The notes below the pieces were generated by a model. It did no database searches and was not told the origin of the DNA. It saw only the letters and a list, made by a program, of their open reading frames with translations. A stretch of DNA of 19,087 nucleotides from Candidatus Stahliibacteriota bacterium (GTDB lineage: Bacteria; Hydrothermota; Tepidihabitantia; B3-TA06): the NCBI GenBank assembly GCA_030592225.1, contig JAUVJT010000018.1, forward strand, positions 1 through 19,087. Direction: 5' to 3'. Below, one piece after another: positions 1 to 6,732 of this stretch; the first letter of the stretch is position 1; each line of letters starts with the position of its first letter. Made by a program: the position numbers and the translations under genes.

Positions 1-27
1 ACGTATAAGTTTCATTTAAGATGGTAT

Positions 28-1119
28 ATGACTTCCTGGGTTAGAGCGATTTTACGCATCTACGAATTCTCGGTTATCCTTGTGATAACCATCCTTCCCG
101 CTTTGGCGACGGTCTACGCTATAATCGTTTCCTTTCTAGGGCGCATCGTTAAGCGGGCCAAAGAAGAATTTGAAAGAGTCAAAGAGGAAGTCGAAGGTAA
201 CATAGCCTTAGAGGAGAAAAAACTTCCTAGAAAACGGGGCAGAAAGCCTAAAACGGTAAAGGATGCTTTAGCCGAGATTGAGAAATTGCGAAAAAAACTT
301 AAGGAATTGGAGAAGGAGCAAAAAAGTCGTGAAGGCAAGCTTAAGGAATTGTCTTTTTCCTGCATCTTTGCCAAACCTGCTGTGTGGACGTTGGGAGGGC
401 TTCTTTTCGCATTCTCTGCTTATGTGTGGCTAAGTGTTATACCGTCAACCTGGTCAGGCTTCTGGTTAATAGCCCCGTCCGTTTCCCTTTACTTGACCGG
501 GTTGGCCTTTGTTGCCGTAGGTGTTTTCCGATATATCATCCCTCGACTTAAGGACGTTGATAGATTCGCACGAGAACCGGAAGAAACCCCTTTAGAGAAG
601 TTGGAAGGTGTTTTAAGAAAACAAACAGAGCAAAGCAAACAAGAATACCGCGAAACCTTTGACAGGCTCATTGAGAAACTTGATGAAGTGGCGACCGGAC
701 TTGACCGGCTTTATTCTCTTAAGGAAGCAAAGTTTGAAATCAACTTCGAGGTAGACGACAAGATTGTAGATACGCTCCGCATCAAGAAAGGTGAGGAGCA
801 AGGAGCATGCCTTGTTGTTGATAACGATAGTCGTTTCCCTGTAAAAGATACGGTTGTTGAATTGGCGCTGCCTGAGGGATTTGCCCTGCGCAGACGTACT
901 CAGGATACACCTGCACCACCACGTCCAGCGACTATCGATCCTTACCCTGGAGGAGCGGCGCTTCGGGTAGAACTACAAACCCTGCCTTCTGAAACCAGCC
1001 AGCGCATACGATTTTTGATAAAGGGTGAAAACGCAGGGACCTTCGAGATGATTGTGTGGGTTTATTCCACAACCCACGAACGCCATCCAACTACCCTCAA
1101 TGTAATCGTAGAAGAGTAG
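28..1119 (+). CDS. Membrane-anchored coiled-coil protein with C-terminal beta-domain (unknown function)
   Basis: A 363-residue protein that I cannot assign to a named family. A hydrophobic segment lies at about residues 13-37, followed by a highly charged helical stretch (43-110) typical of a coiled coil. Two more hydrophobic segments lie at about 117-140 and 145-171, then another charged helix (195-235). The C-terminal part (about 237-363) is beta-rich with alternating hydrophobics and resembles CARDB/DUF11-like Ig-type adhesion folds. A basic patch KRGRKPK at 69-75 resembles an AT-hook core, though lying between a membrane span and a coiled coil it is more likely topogenic. The ATG at 28 has no clear Shine-Dalgarno. 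TAAGAT at 17-22 lies 5 nt before it, the spacing seen at other predicted leaderless genes here, but the matching -35 would be off the window. Base composition is AT-richer than the phage block downstream. A role as an envelope scaffold is only inference. Confidence 0.75.
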   Translation: MTSWVRAILRIYEFSVILVITILPALATVYAIIVSFLGRIVKRAKEEFERVKEEVEGNIALEEKKLPRKRGRKPKTVKDALAEIEKLRKKLKELEKEQKSREGKLKELSFSCIFAKPAVWTLGGLLFAFSAYVWLSVIPSTWSGFWLIAPSVSLYLTGLAFVAVGVFRYIIPRLKDVDRFAREPEETPLEKLEGVLRKQTEQSKQEYRETFDRLIEKLDEVATGLDRLYSLKEAKFEINFEVDDKIVDTLRIKKGEEQGACLVVDNDSRFPVKDTVVELALPEGFALRRRTQDTPAPPRPATIDPYPGGAALRVELQTLPSETSQRIRFLIKGENAGTFEMIVWVYSTTHERHPTTLNVIVEE

Positions 1120-1162
1120 CCCTTAATTCTCCAACAACCTAAGTCGCCGTGCCGTTTGTGGG

Positions 1163-1225
1163 ATGGAGAGCGGGTTCTCTAACCCGCTCATTTAATCTTC
1201 AACGGACTGAGAGTCCGTTCTCCAT
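1163..1225. repeat. Composite palindrome: two hairpins enclosed by an outer stem
   Basis: Outer stem ATGGAG (1163-1168) pairs with CTCCAT (1220-1225). Inside are two perfect 8-bp hairpins: AGCGGGTT/AACCCGCT with a CTCT loop (1169-1188), and AACGGACT/AGTCCGTT with a GAG loop (1201-1219), separated by a 12-nt linker. Together they can form a three-way junction in RNA or single-stranded DNA. There is no T-run, so it is not a classic terminator. The design resembles REP-type dispersed palindromes. Confidence 0.7.
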
Positions 1226-1332
1226 TTCCCGTCTGGTAGAATATCCCCTCCCCCTACCCCCTCACTAGACGGTAGTGCTAACGCCACCAGGGAGGGGGAG
1301 TGGCGTTGCTAAATCAATCTAAGTGCATGAAT

Positions 1333-1424
1333 TACCTCCCCCTTGACGGGGGAGGATCAAGGTGGGGGTGAATCAAGCATTATTTTCACCCTCCCCTTAG
1401 TCCCCTCCCATCAAGGGAGGGGTG
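1333..1424. repeat. MITE-like element with ~40-bp imperfect inverted arms
   Basis: The left arm (1333-1372) matches the reverse complement of the right arm (1385-1424) at 30 of 40 positions by hand alignment, around a 12-nt centre. Each arm is itself palindromic: CCTCCCCC/GGGGGAGG with loop TTGAC at 1335-1355, and CCCCTCCC/GGGAGGGG with loop ATCAA at 1402-1422. The two loops are near reverse complements, as expected for inverted copies of one unit. No coding capacity. I did not find a clear target-site duplication. Confidence 0.6.
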
Positions 1425-1430
1425 TTTTTT
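1402..1430 (+). terminator. Terminator-like hairpin with T-tract at right end of the MITE-like element
   Basis: Stem CCCCTCCC (1402-1409), loop ATCAA, stem GGGAGGGG (1415-1422), then TGTTTTTT (1423-1430). It would stop plus-strand transcription ahead of the endolysin gene. It is also part of the inverted-repeat element, so terminator activity may be incidental. Confidence 0.45.
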
Positions 1431-1524
1431 GGGGTTGTGTCGTTAGTTGCCTCGAATCCGTCACCTTTCAATTGCGTTCGTCACGAACCCCGCCATAATC
1501 TAGATATGGAAAGAGAGGTGTGAT

Positions 1525-2511
1525 ATGCAGGACAGGAATACACGGCATACCGGTAACGTGCCTCATTGTTCGCATGCGGCAAGGAAAGCACAAATCACCT
1601 ACGCGCTGGCAACGGAGTTTGTCTGCGCCCTGGGCTACCCGGTACTCACTGGAGATAACGAGCTAAACATCCTGTGTCTACAGGGAGCAACTCCCCTGCC
1701 CGAACTTGAGGGGCTGATCGAGATAAACCACGATACGCCAGACAGATACAACGACTGCGTCGTATTATTCTGGAGGGAGAAGAACGCCAATGGTTATGAG
1801 GGATGCCTGAAGGTACTGCGCGCGACCACCGAGCCGGGCAAGTATTATACACAGACCAGACCCCATCCGGGGGGCGCGGCCCATCTGGTGTGGGGACATC
1901 ATCAGTATAAGAGAGGCAGGCATCGCAGAAGGCCTGCGCTCGTATCTGCATCCGGGCTTGACCGGGTGTGGCGCGACAAGGACGGTGACTTCAGCCAGGA
2001 TATGACTGAAAAGGTCTATATAGGCCGGTTCGGTATCCACGTACACGCCGGGGGGAAAGGTGAGACCATCGGGAGGTGGTCTGCGGGCTGCGTGGTCGTC
2101 CACGGAGGTTATGACGACGAGCCGTACAAGTTTTTTCTAGAAAGAGTGGAAGCCCATCCGGGCAGGCTCATCGGCCTGACGCTCTGGGGAGCGCACGATA
2201 TCGTCAAGTGGATGCAGAATAAGGAGGGATGGCGACCGAGGCTGAGATATGGAATAGGCAACCCCTGGGTGGCCGACGTCCAGAGGCTTTTGAACTCCCA
2301 CCTTGACTGCAGGCTGGTGGCCGACGGCGATTGGGGACCCATGACTCAAGGTTATTTCCTTAGATTCCAGCAAGAAAAAGGTCTTGCCGTTGACGGCATA
2401 TGCGGGACGCTGTCATGGACGGCGCTTGAAGGCTACGAAGTCGGGATGCGCCTTCGTGGAAACATTGAAAGCAATGATACAGTAAGCAACGAAATGGAGG
2501 TTAATACATGA
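1525..2511 (+). CDS. Phage-type cell-wall enzyme: L,D-transpeptidase-like domain plus peptidoglycan-binding domain
   Basis: This 328-residue protein probably binds and cleaves or remodels peptidoglycan during phage lysis. Residues about 164-195 hold GIHVHAGG followed by WSAGCVVVHGG. This histidine plus S-x-G-C arrangement recalls the YkuD/L,D-transpeptidase active site, with C189 as likely nucleophile and H172 or H174 as partner. Residues about 240-302 match a PG_binding_1 domain: VADVQRLLN, VADGDWGPMT, FLRFQQEKGLAVDGICG. No signal peptide is present, so export would need a holin, which fits a small membrane protein gene two genes downstream. AGAGG at 1514-1518 supports the ATG at 1525. A weak promoter may lie upstream (TTGCGT 1472-1477, CATAAT 1494-1499). 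The catalytic assignment is moderate; the binding domain is more secure. Confidence 0.75.
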   Translation: MQDRNTRHTGNVPHCSHAARKAQITYALATEFVCALGYPVLTGDNELNILCLQGATPLPELEGLIEINHDTPDRYNDCVVLFWREKNANGYEGCLKVLRATTEPGKYYTQTRPHPGGAAHLVWGHHQYKRGRHRRRPALVSASGLDRVWRDKDGDFSQDMTEKVYIGRFGIHVHAGGKGETIGRWSAGCVVVHGGYDDEPYKFFLERVEAHPGRLIGLTLWGAHDIVKWMQNKEGWRPRLRYGIGNPWVADVQRLLNSHLDCRLVADGDWGPMTQGYFLRFQQEKGLAVDGICGTLSWTALEGYEVGMRLRGNIESNDTVSNEMEVNT

Positions 2512-2771
2512 TAATTGAACACGTCGCCAAGGCGCACGAGGCCATATCTCTGGCTCTTAAGCGCTGCAAGCGCGAGCAGTTGGAGAACGGTTTGCGCGAC
2601 GCGCTGGAATCGGCGCGCGATGATTTGCACAAAGCGCTCGATGAACTCAAGGCGGTGCAGGGGGACGACCGGAAGTTCTACGACGCGATTTTGAAATACT
2701 CGCTTTCCAAGAAGGCCGAACTGGGCGACAGCATCGCCGACATCCTGCGCTTTCTGGGGCAGGATAGATAA
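2508..2771 (+). CDS. Small helical protein of the phage block (unknown)
   Basis: 87 residues, almost entirely predicted helix, charged, with no hydrophobic span or signal peptide. Its ATG overlaps the stop of the lytic-enzyme gene in an ATGA arrangement, so the two are probably translationally coupled and expressed together. I do not recognise a family. Its position between a cell-wall enzyme and a membrane protein suggests a small structural or regulatory phage protein, but nothing in the sequence shows a specific role. GC-rich like its neighbours in the block. Confidence 0.6.
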   Translation: MIIEHVAKAHEAISLALKRCKREQLENGLRDALESARDDLHKALDELKAVQGDDRKFYDAILKYSLSKKAELGDSIADILRFLGQDR

Positions 2772-2802
2772 ATGAGCTTTCGCATCAAAGCTCGCAGGTA
2801 AG

Positions 2803-3066
2803 ATGGAAGCGCTTGCCCTGGTTCGCGATTTCGGAATACCGCTGGCTCTTTTGATTGCAGCGGTGGCGGCCCTGTGGCGCGCGTGGCGTCTGGAACGCCG
2901 CCTGCGGGAGCGCGACCTGGCTGACAGGCATCGCAGGCTATCTGTCCATGAAGAAGAGCTTTACGGACTTTACCGGAAGCTTGCCCTGCGCGAACTGGGG
3001 CGGCTGGTCAATGATCGTCAAACTTTAATCAAGGGGATTCCCGATGAGCGCAGCGACTGTTCCTGA
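2803..3066 (+). CDS. One-span membrane protein, holin or spanin candidate
   Basis: 87 residues with one hydrophobic segment at about 10-26 (GIPLALLIAAVAALW). An arginine-rich, highly charged tail follows (WRLERRLRERDLADRHRR onward). Small size, a single N-terminal span, a charged helical tail and a place beside a cell-wall enzyme gene are what holins or inner-membrane spanins look like. Sequence alone does not separate the two, and unrelated phage membrane proteins share the shape. AGG in GCAGGTAAG just upstream serves as a modest ribosome site for the ATG at 2803. Its 3' end overlaps the next gene by 23 nt, consistent with one transcript. Confidence 0.6.
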   Translation: MEALALVRDFGIPLALLIAAVAALWRAWRLERRLRERDLADRHRRLSVHEEELYGLYRKLALRELGRLVNDRQTLIKGIPDERSDCS

Positions 3067-3394
3067 CCTGAAAGATTTCCGCGAGGATGCCATTGGTGCT
3101 CTGGAAGACCTCAGGAAGAGTTATCTCAAGATGGTTCATTCCCATGACGGCGGCGAAACGGATCAATCCAATATCCAGAAATTTGAACGGGCGATGCGGC
3201 TGCTGCCCGGGCTTTTGAAAACCGAAGAGGGTCTGCTTTCATCGGTGGAGGATGCCGAACAACGCAGGCGGCTGGAGGAATCATTGGAACCCCTGTTTAC
3301 GGTGCTGCGAGCGGTGTTTGGAGCCGAATTTGACGCGAAACGCGAAGAGATTCTCGCAGCGCTCGAGGACGAGCTGAAAAATAATGGTTCGTGA
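3044..3394 (+). CDS. Possible terminase small subunit
   Basis: 116 residues, helical, acidic C-terminus, no membrane span. It lies directly upstream of the large terminase and overlaps it by 11 nt, the usual place of the DNA-recognising small subunit. I cannot see a clear helix-turn-helix, so the call rests on position and size. AAGGGG about 7 nt before the ATG is a plausible ribosome site. The start lies inside the previous gene, a 23-nt overlap. It could instead be another small phage protein. Confidence 0.5.
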   Translation: MSAATVPDLKDFREDAIGALEDLRKSYLKMVHSHDGGETDQSNIQKFERAMRLLPGLLKTEEGLLSSVEDAEQRRRLEESLEPLFTVLRAVFGAEFDAKREEILAALEDELKNNGS

Positions 3395-4829
3395 CAGAAC
3401 CCTGCTCCGTGAGTTCCTTGAGCGCCTGCGTGCACGAGCACCCCTCCTTGCGCGTTACCGCAAAAACCCCGCGCTCTTCTTTACCGAGCGCGGGGTTCAC
3501 CTCTTCCCGGCGTTCGAAAAACTGTTTACAGACCTCTACTCCCTGGATGTCACCAAAGCAGTAGTCCTGGCCCCACGCGGAGGGGGCAAGACCTTTGGCG
3601 CGGCCATGCTGGCCGCCGCGTTCTTTCTATTCAAGGATTTCGACGTGGGCATCGTTGCCGGGTCCGAGACCCAGGCGCTGACCCTGTTCTCCTACATTTC
3701 CGAGTGGCTTGAGCTTCCCGAAACATCATCGGTTGTTGAGCAACTCCGCCGTTCCGATCTGGTTGGTGTTACGGGCAACCGGATAGTGGCCCGCACGGCC
3801 TCGGCACGCTCCATCAGGGGTCTGCACCTTGGAAGGGGTAAAAGAGGAGCTTTGCTCGTCATAGACGAGGAGGCCGAGGCCGACGAGGACGTGGTGCGCG
3901 CTGCACGCTACATCGTCCGCACCGCCTCTCCCGGGGTAATACTGCGCTCCTCCACCTATCATAAATTGACCGGTTCCTTCGCACGGTTGGTGGAAGACCA
4001 TAAGAGCCAGGGCTACGAGCTTTACCGCTGGGACAGTTTCGACATCGCCAGGTCGTGTCCTTACGAGTGCAAGAGCTGTCCCGTCAACGAGTTCTATTCA
4101 CGCTACTGCAAGGGCAAGGCCAGGCAATCGGAGGGTTGGATAGGTATTGACGAGATTGCGGGCGAGTGGCGGGACAGCAGTCGCGAGGCGTTCGAGGTGG
4201 AGGTGATGAGACCCGCTTCTGCCGGATGCGTTATCTCGCCGGAGGCGCTGGAGCAAGCAATCGTCAAGAGCGACGAGTCAGTGGTCGGCGCAAAACAAGG
4301 GGTGTGTTATGGAGGGATAGATTGGGGGTTTGCCGGCATGACCGCGGTGGTGGTTCTGGGAATATCAGGTGACGCGGTCCACATCCTTCACACCGAAGCG
4401 TTCCACCGCCAGGGGATAGACGCAATAGTGGAGAGATTGAAGGAGTTGCGCGAACGTTTCGGTCTCAGAGAGGTCTACGCCGATTCGTCGCATCCGTTCG
4501 AGAACTCGCGGCTCAGAGACGAGGGCTTTGCAGTATGGGGACCCTCTTCAGAGACTCTGGGGGTGCCATTTGTTAGTTTCAAGGAGGAAGGGGTTTCCAT
4601 TCTCTCCTACCTGTTTGAGAAGGAGCGCATCCGCATCCCGGATACCCACACCACCCTCGTTCGCCAGCTTCGCACCTGGCGGCGCGACGCATACGGCCAC
4701 ATCGTAAAACGCGACGACCACTTCCCGGACGCGCTGATTGCCGCAATGATGAAGCTGAAACAGCAGGGGGTGGGAAGACGGAATAGGAAACAGATTAGTA
4801 CGACCCGACGCCGAATATTTAGCCCTTGA
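3384..4829 (+). CDS. terL: Phage terminase large subunit (ATPase-nuclease)
   Basis: The DNA-packaging motor of tailed phages: it drives genome translocation into the procapsid and cuts the concatemer. The 481-residue protein has all expected parts. Walker A is APRGGGKT (63-70), Walker B ALLVIDEE (156-163), and a coupling motif LRSSTY lies at 187-192. The RNase H-like nuclease half carries acidic residues in GGIDWGF (D313), VYADSSHP (D367) and DDHFPDA (D449). The length is normal and no frameshift is seen, so it may be functional. Between the halves is an unusual cysteine cluster, C225, C229, C232 and C242, suited to binding a metal. The gene overlaps the preceding ORF by 11 nt. Its stop codon lies inside the -35 box of the next operon. 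GC-rich (39 of 60 bases at 4621-4680). Confidence 0.93.
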   Translation: MVRDRTLLREFLERLRARAPLLARYRKNPALFFTERGVHLFPAFEKLFTDLYSLDVTKAVVLAPRGGGKTFGAAMLAAAFFLFKDFDVGIVAGSETQALTLFSYISEWLELPETSSVVEQLRRSDLVGVTGNRIVARTASARSIRGLHLGRGKRGALLVIDEEAEADEDVVRAARYIVRTASPGVILRSSTYHKLTGSFARLVEDHKSQGYELYRWDSFDIARSCPYECKSCPVNEFYSRYCKGKARQSEGWIGIDEIAGEWRDSSREAFEVEVMRPASAGCVISPEALEQAIVKSDESVVGAKQGVCYGGIDWGFAGMTAVVVLGISGDAVHILHTEAFHRQGIDAIVERLKELRERFGLREVYADSSHPFENSRLRDEGFAVWGPSSETLGVPFVSFKEEGVSILSYLFEKERIRIPDTHTTLVRQLRTWRRDAYGHIVKRDDHFPDALIAAMMKLKQQGVGRRNRKQISTTRRRIFSP

Positions 4830-4854
4830 CAAATGGGATTCTTTGACTTAAAAT
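4826..4854 (+). promoter_or_regulatory. Sigma70-type promoter of the AT-rich cassette
   Basis: TTGACA (4826-4831), 17-nt spacer, TAAAAT (4849-4854): a near-consensus promoter. The -35 box contains the terL stop codon (TGA 4827-4829). Transcription would start near 4861, leaving a very short leader with AAGGAGG (4864-4870) ahead of the ATG at 4877. The cassette is therefore expressed independently of the phage block. Confidence 0.8.
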
Positions 4855-4876
4855 ACAGGAACCAAGGAGGCCTCGT

Positions 4877-5341
4877 ATGCAAAAAGTGATAGTCCAAGGA
4901 AGCTTTTCAAATGTTACACAGCTGGCACTGCTAGCTTGTGATTTGAATATGATGTTCATTAGGGCAGAGAGGGAAAAGTGGGAGATGAATCGGGATTTGC
5001 TTAAACAGGCCGAATCCTTTTTCGACAGCGCTTCGGATGGACGGCAAATTGTGCAAACAGGGATTCTGACATCGTCAGCCCTGGAGGATACGAAAGCTTA
5101 CAGTTCCTTCTTAACAGTCCAAGATCGAATGAAAGAACGAGACCAGGAAATAGAGAAATTCCTAATGAAGTTGAATAAAGGAGTGGAAAGACTCTTGGAT
5201 TCTAAAGGCGAGCCGGATGACCAGTTAAAAAGCGACGCTAAGATGGTAAGAAGATTTTTCAATTTTCTCAATGAGGTAATCCTAGAAAGGGATGCTAGAG
5301 AGAACCCTGTTGAGGAAGTGAAAGTCTTCCAGATTTCCTGA
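4877..5341 (+). CDS. Helical protein, first gene of the AT-rich cassette (unknown)
   Basis: 154 residues, predicted mostly helical and charged, with no signal peptide or membrane span. The N-terminal 30 residues are more hydrophobic (VTQLALLACDLNMMF), followed by amphipathic helices. I do not recognise a family. The ATG at 4877 is well supported by AAGGAGG six nt upstream and by the promoter at 4826-4854. Only 4 nt separate it from the metallopeptidase-like gene, so the two are probably translated from one message. In an operon of this form a small first gene could be a partner, inhibitor or sensor of the enzyme downstream; that is speculation. Confidence 0.75.
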   Translation: MQKVIVQGSFSNVTQLALLACDLNMMFIRAEREKWEMNRDLLKQAESFFDSASDGRQIVQTGILTSSALEDTKAYSSFLTVQDRMKERDQEIEKFLMKLNKGVERLLDSKGEPDDQLKSDAKMVRRFFNFLNEVILERDARENPVEEVKVFQIS

Positions 5342-5345
5342 GACC

Positions 5346-6728
5346 TTGCTTAACAAACAAATACTATCTCTTCAGCGCAAGTTAATAGAACTAGATAAGT
5401 GTATTGCTGTACTGGAGGCTAAAGCATCCTTCCGTAAAGCGGACATCCTAATAAAAAAGCTAAGAAGTGAACTTCAAGGTCATCTAAAATCTCTTAATAG
5501 TGGCATTAGCTATATAAGAAAGCTACAGTCATCAAAGGACCCACAGGAAGATATAAGGTCCGCACAACGTCACATAATTGCTACTTACTCCCAAGTTCTC
5601 CGTGAAATACATCAAGACTATCTCCAATTCCTTGATCAACCAGCAAGTGATGATTTGCCCGTTGAATTAATTCCCGTTCTTAACAGATTTCTCAAACAAA
5701 TAGTACGTAATGCCTCCTTCTCTCTTGGGATAAATACTTGTTTGCGTCCCACCATCTACCAATGTAAACGAGTTGATCTCAAGGAATTTTCAAAGTATCC
5801 AAAGAGTTTTCATATTCTCCTTACTTTTCCTAGAATTGAAGAAAGAAACGCCCTCAATCATTGTATGTTCTTCCATGAGGTGGGACATGTCTTTGACGAC
5901 TTTTTCAAGGTAAGCGAATCATTGATTATAAAGAAATCTCTAAAGGAAATAGTAACTTCGTGGGTCGAACGGGTGTTTAAAAGTCGGCGAGTAGGAAGAA
6001 AAGGGCAAATATCATTTGGCGAAGTGTTTGATAAAGAGCGATATACTACTGACAAATACGAAGTGTGCCTTGAAATCCTTAAGAATTGGATTGCTGAATA
6101 CGTAGCCGATATGTACGCTTGTAAAATTCTTGGCCCAGCATATTTCTTCGCTTTTTTCGAGAGGGCTTTTTCATCCGAAATGCCAATAAATGGAGTTTCC
6201 AAGACACACCCTGATTCCTATAGGAGATTGAATTTCATTGCTAAATGTCTTAAGAAATTGGGGTTTTCCACGGAGATTTCCTCTGATCAGTATCTGCAAA
6301 AATTAAAAGAAACTCATTCGATTGTATCCGGTTACGATCGAACTCAATACAGTGATAATTACGCTATCGCGGATATTTGTATAGGGGAATGGAAAGTTGA
6401 AGATGAGTTGCTTAGAATACTGGATAAGGATGAAATGGGGGCTCCTTTCACAAGAGAAAAATACGATAAAGCTAACGTACCTTCCCTGGCCGAGACCCTG
6501 GCAGAGGGCTTGTTGCCTTGTGAAATCCAGAATGAGGAAAAGAGTCCTGCAACCATTTCTGAAATTCTAAATGCTGGTTGGTTTGTTTTCTTATGCAAAT
6601 GGGATGATTTCTGCAAAGAAACCAAGACACATTTAGAAGTTGAAGACGCAGATTATCTCACATCACTAAATGAACTTTTGTTAAAGACGATAGAATCTTC
6701 AGAGATACTTAGGACGTGGAAGGGATAA
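5346..6728 (+). CDS. HEVGH gluzincin-like zinc metallopeptidase (new or divergent family)
   Basis: A 460-residue cytoplasmic-looking protein. HEVGH at residues 177-181 is a zinc-metallopeptidase HExxH motif. EYVAD at 251-255 gives the downstream glutamate ligand and aspartate expected of gluzincins (E-x3-D), and THPD followed by YRR at 287-294 recalls the histidine-proline motif after the active site in M48-type enzymes. Unlike M48 membrane proteases no transmembrane segments are evident. The first ~100 residues form charged helices and the last ~150 are unassigned. The start is taken as TTG at 5346, since no in-frame ATG occurs before the catalytic region and TTG follows the upstream stop by 4 nt. 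Together the motifs suggest an active peptidase; the substrate is unknown. Codon use is AT-rich like its cassette partners. Confidence 0.75.
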   Translation: MLNKQILSLQRKLIELDKCIAVLEAKASFRKADILIKKLRSELQGHLKSLNSGISYIRKLQSSKDPQEDIRSAQRHIIATYSQVLREIHQDYLQFLDQPASDDLPVELIPVLNRFLKQIVRNASFSLGINTCLRPTIYQCKRVDLKEFSKYPKSFHILLTFPRIEERNALNHCMFFHEVGHVFDDFFKVSESLIIKKSLKEIVTSWVERVFKSRRVGRKGQISFGEVFDKERYTTDKYEVCLEILKNWIAEYVADMYACKILGPAYFFAFFERAFSSEMPINGVSKTHPDSYRRLNFIAKCLKKLGFSTEISSDQYLQKLKETHSIVSGYDRTQYSDNYAIADICIGEWKVEDELLRILDKDEMGAPFTREKYDKANVPSLAETLAEGLLPCEIQNEEKSPATISEILNAGWFVFLCKWDDFCKETKTHLEVEDADYLTSLNELLLKTIESSEILRTWKG

Positions 6729-6732
6729 GCAC

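Larger units (their letters stand above)
1120..1524. other. Gene-free, palindrome-rich intergenic region
   Basis: No convincing coding sequence lies here. The stretch is dense in inverted repeats: a composite palindrome at 1163-1225, an AACGCCA/TGGCGTT pair (1280-1286 with 1301-1307), and a 92-bp element with two roughly 40-bp inverted arms at 1333-1424. C-rich and G-rich tracts alternate throughout. It separates the AT-richer first gene from the GC-rich phage-derived block, so it may be a recombination or insertion boundary. Confidence 0.7.
1525..4829 (+). mobile_element. Phage-derived lysis and packaging block (prophage remnant or phage-like particle genes)
   Basis: Five same-strand genes overlap or nearly touch: lytic enzyme, helical protein, one-span membrane protein, small terminase candidate, large terminase. 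Stop-start overlaps (2508/2511, 3044/3066, 3384/3394) show operon-like packing. No portal, protease, capsid or tail gene follows. The next genes form an AT-rich cassette and then host signal peptidase. No integrase or att repeats are visible. The block could be a decayed prophage, a fragment of a gene-transfer-agent-like locus, or one end of an element continuing elsewhere. Confidence 0.6.

Noticed and set aside
69..75. KRGRKPK residues in the first protein as a DNA-binding AT-hook
   Set aside because: It lacks the exact GRP core and lies between a membrane span and a coiled coil, where basic residues have a topological explanation. Coordinates here are residue numbers within the protein at 28-1119.
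1646..2103. Minus-strand frames opposite the lytic-enzyme gene
   Set aside because: Cysteine/proline/arginine-rich shadow translations without a start signal; the plus-strand gene has clear domains.
2772..2801. Nine-codon ATG ORF between the helical protein and the one-span protein
   Set aside because: Too short to judge and lacks a ribosome site; probably chance.
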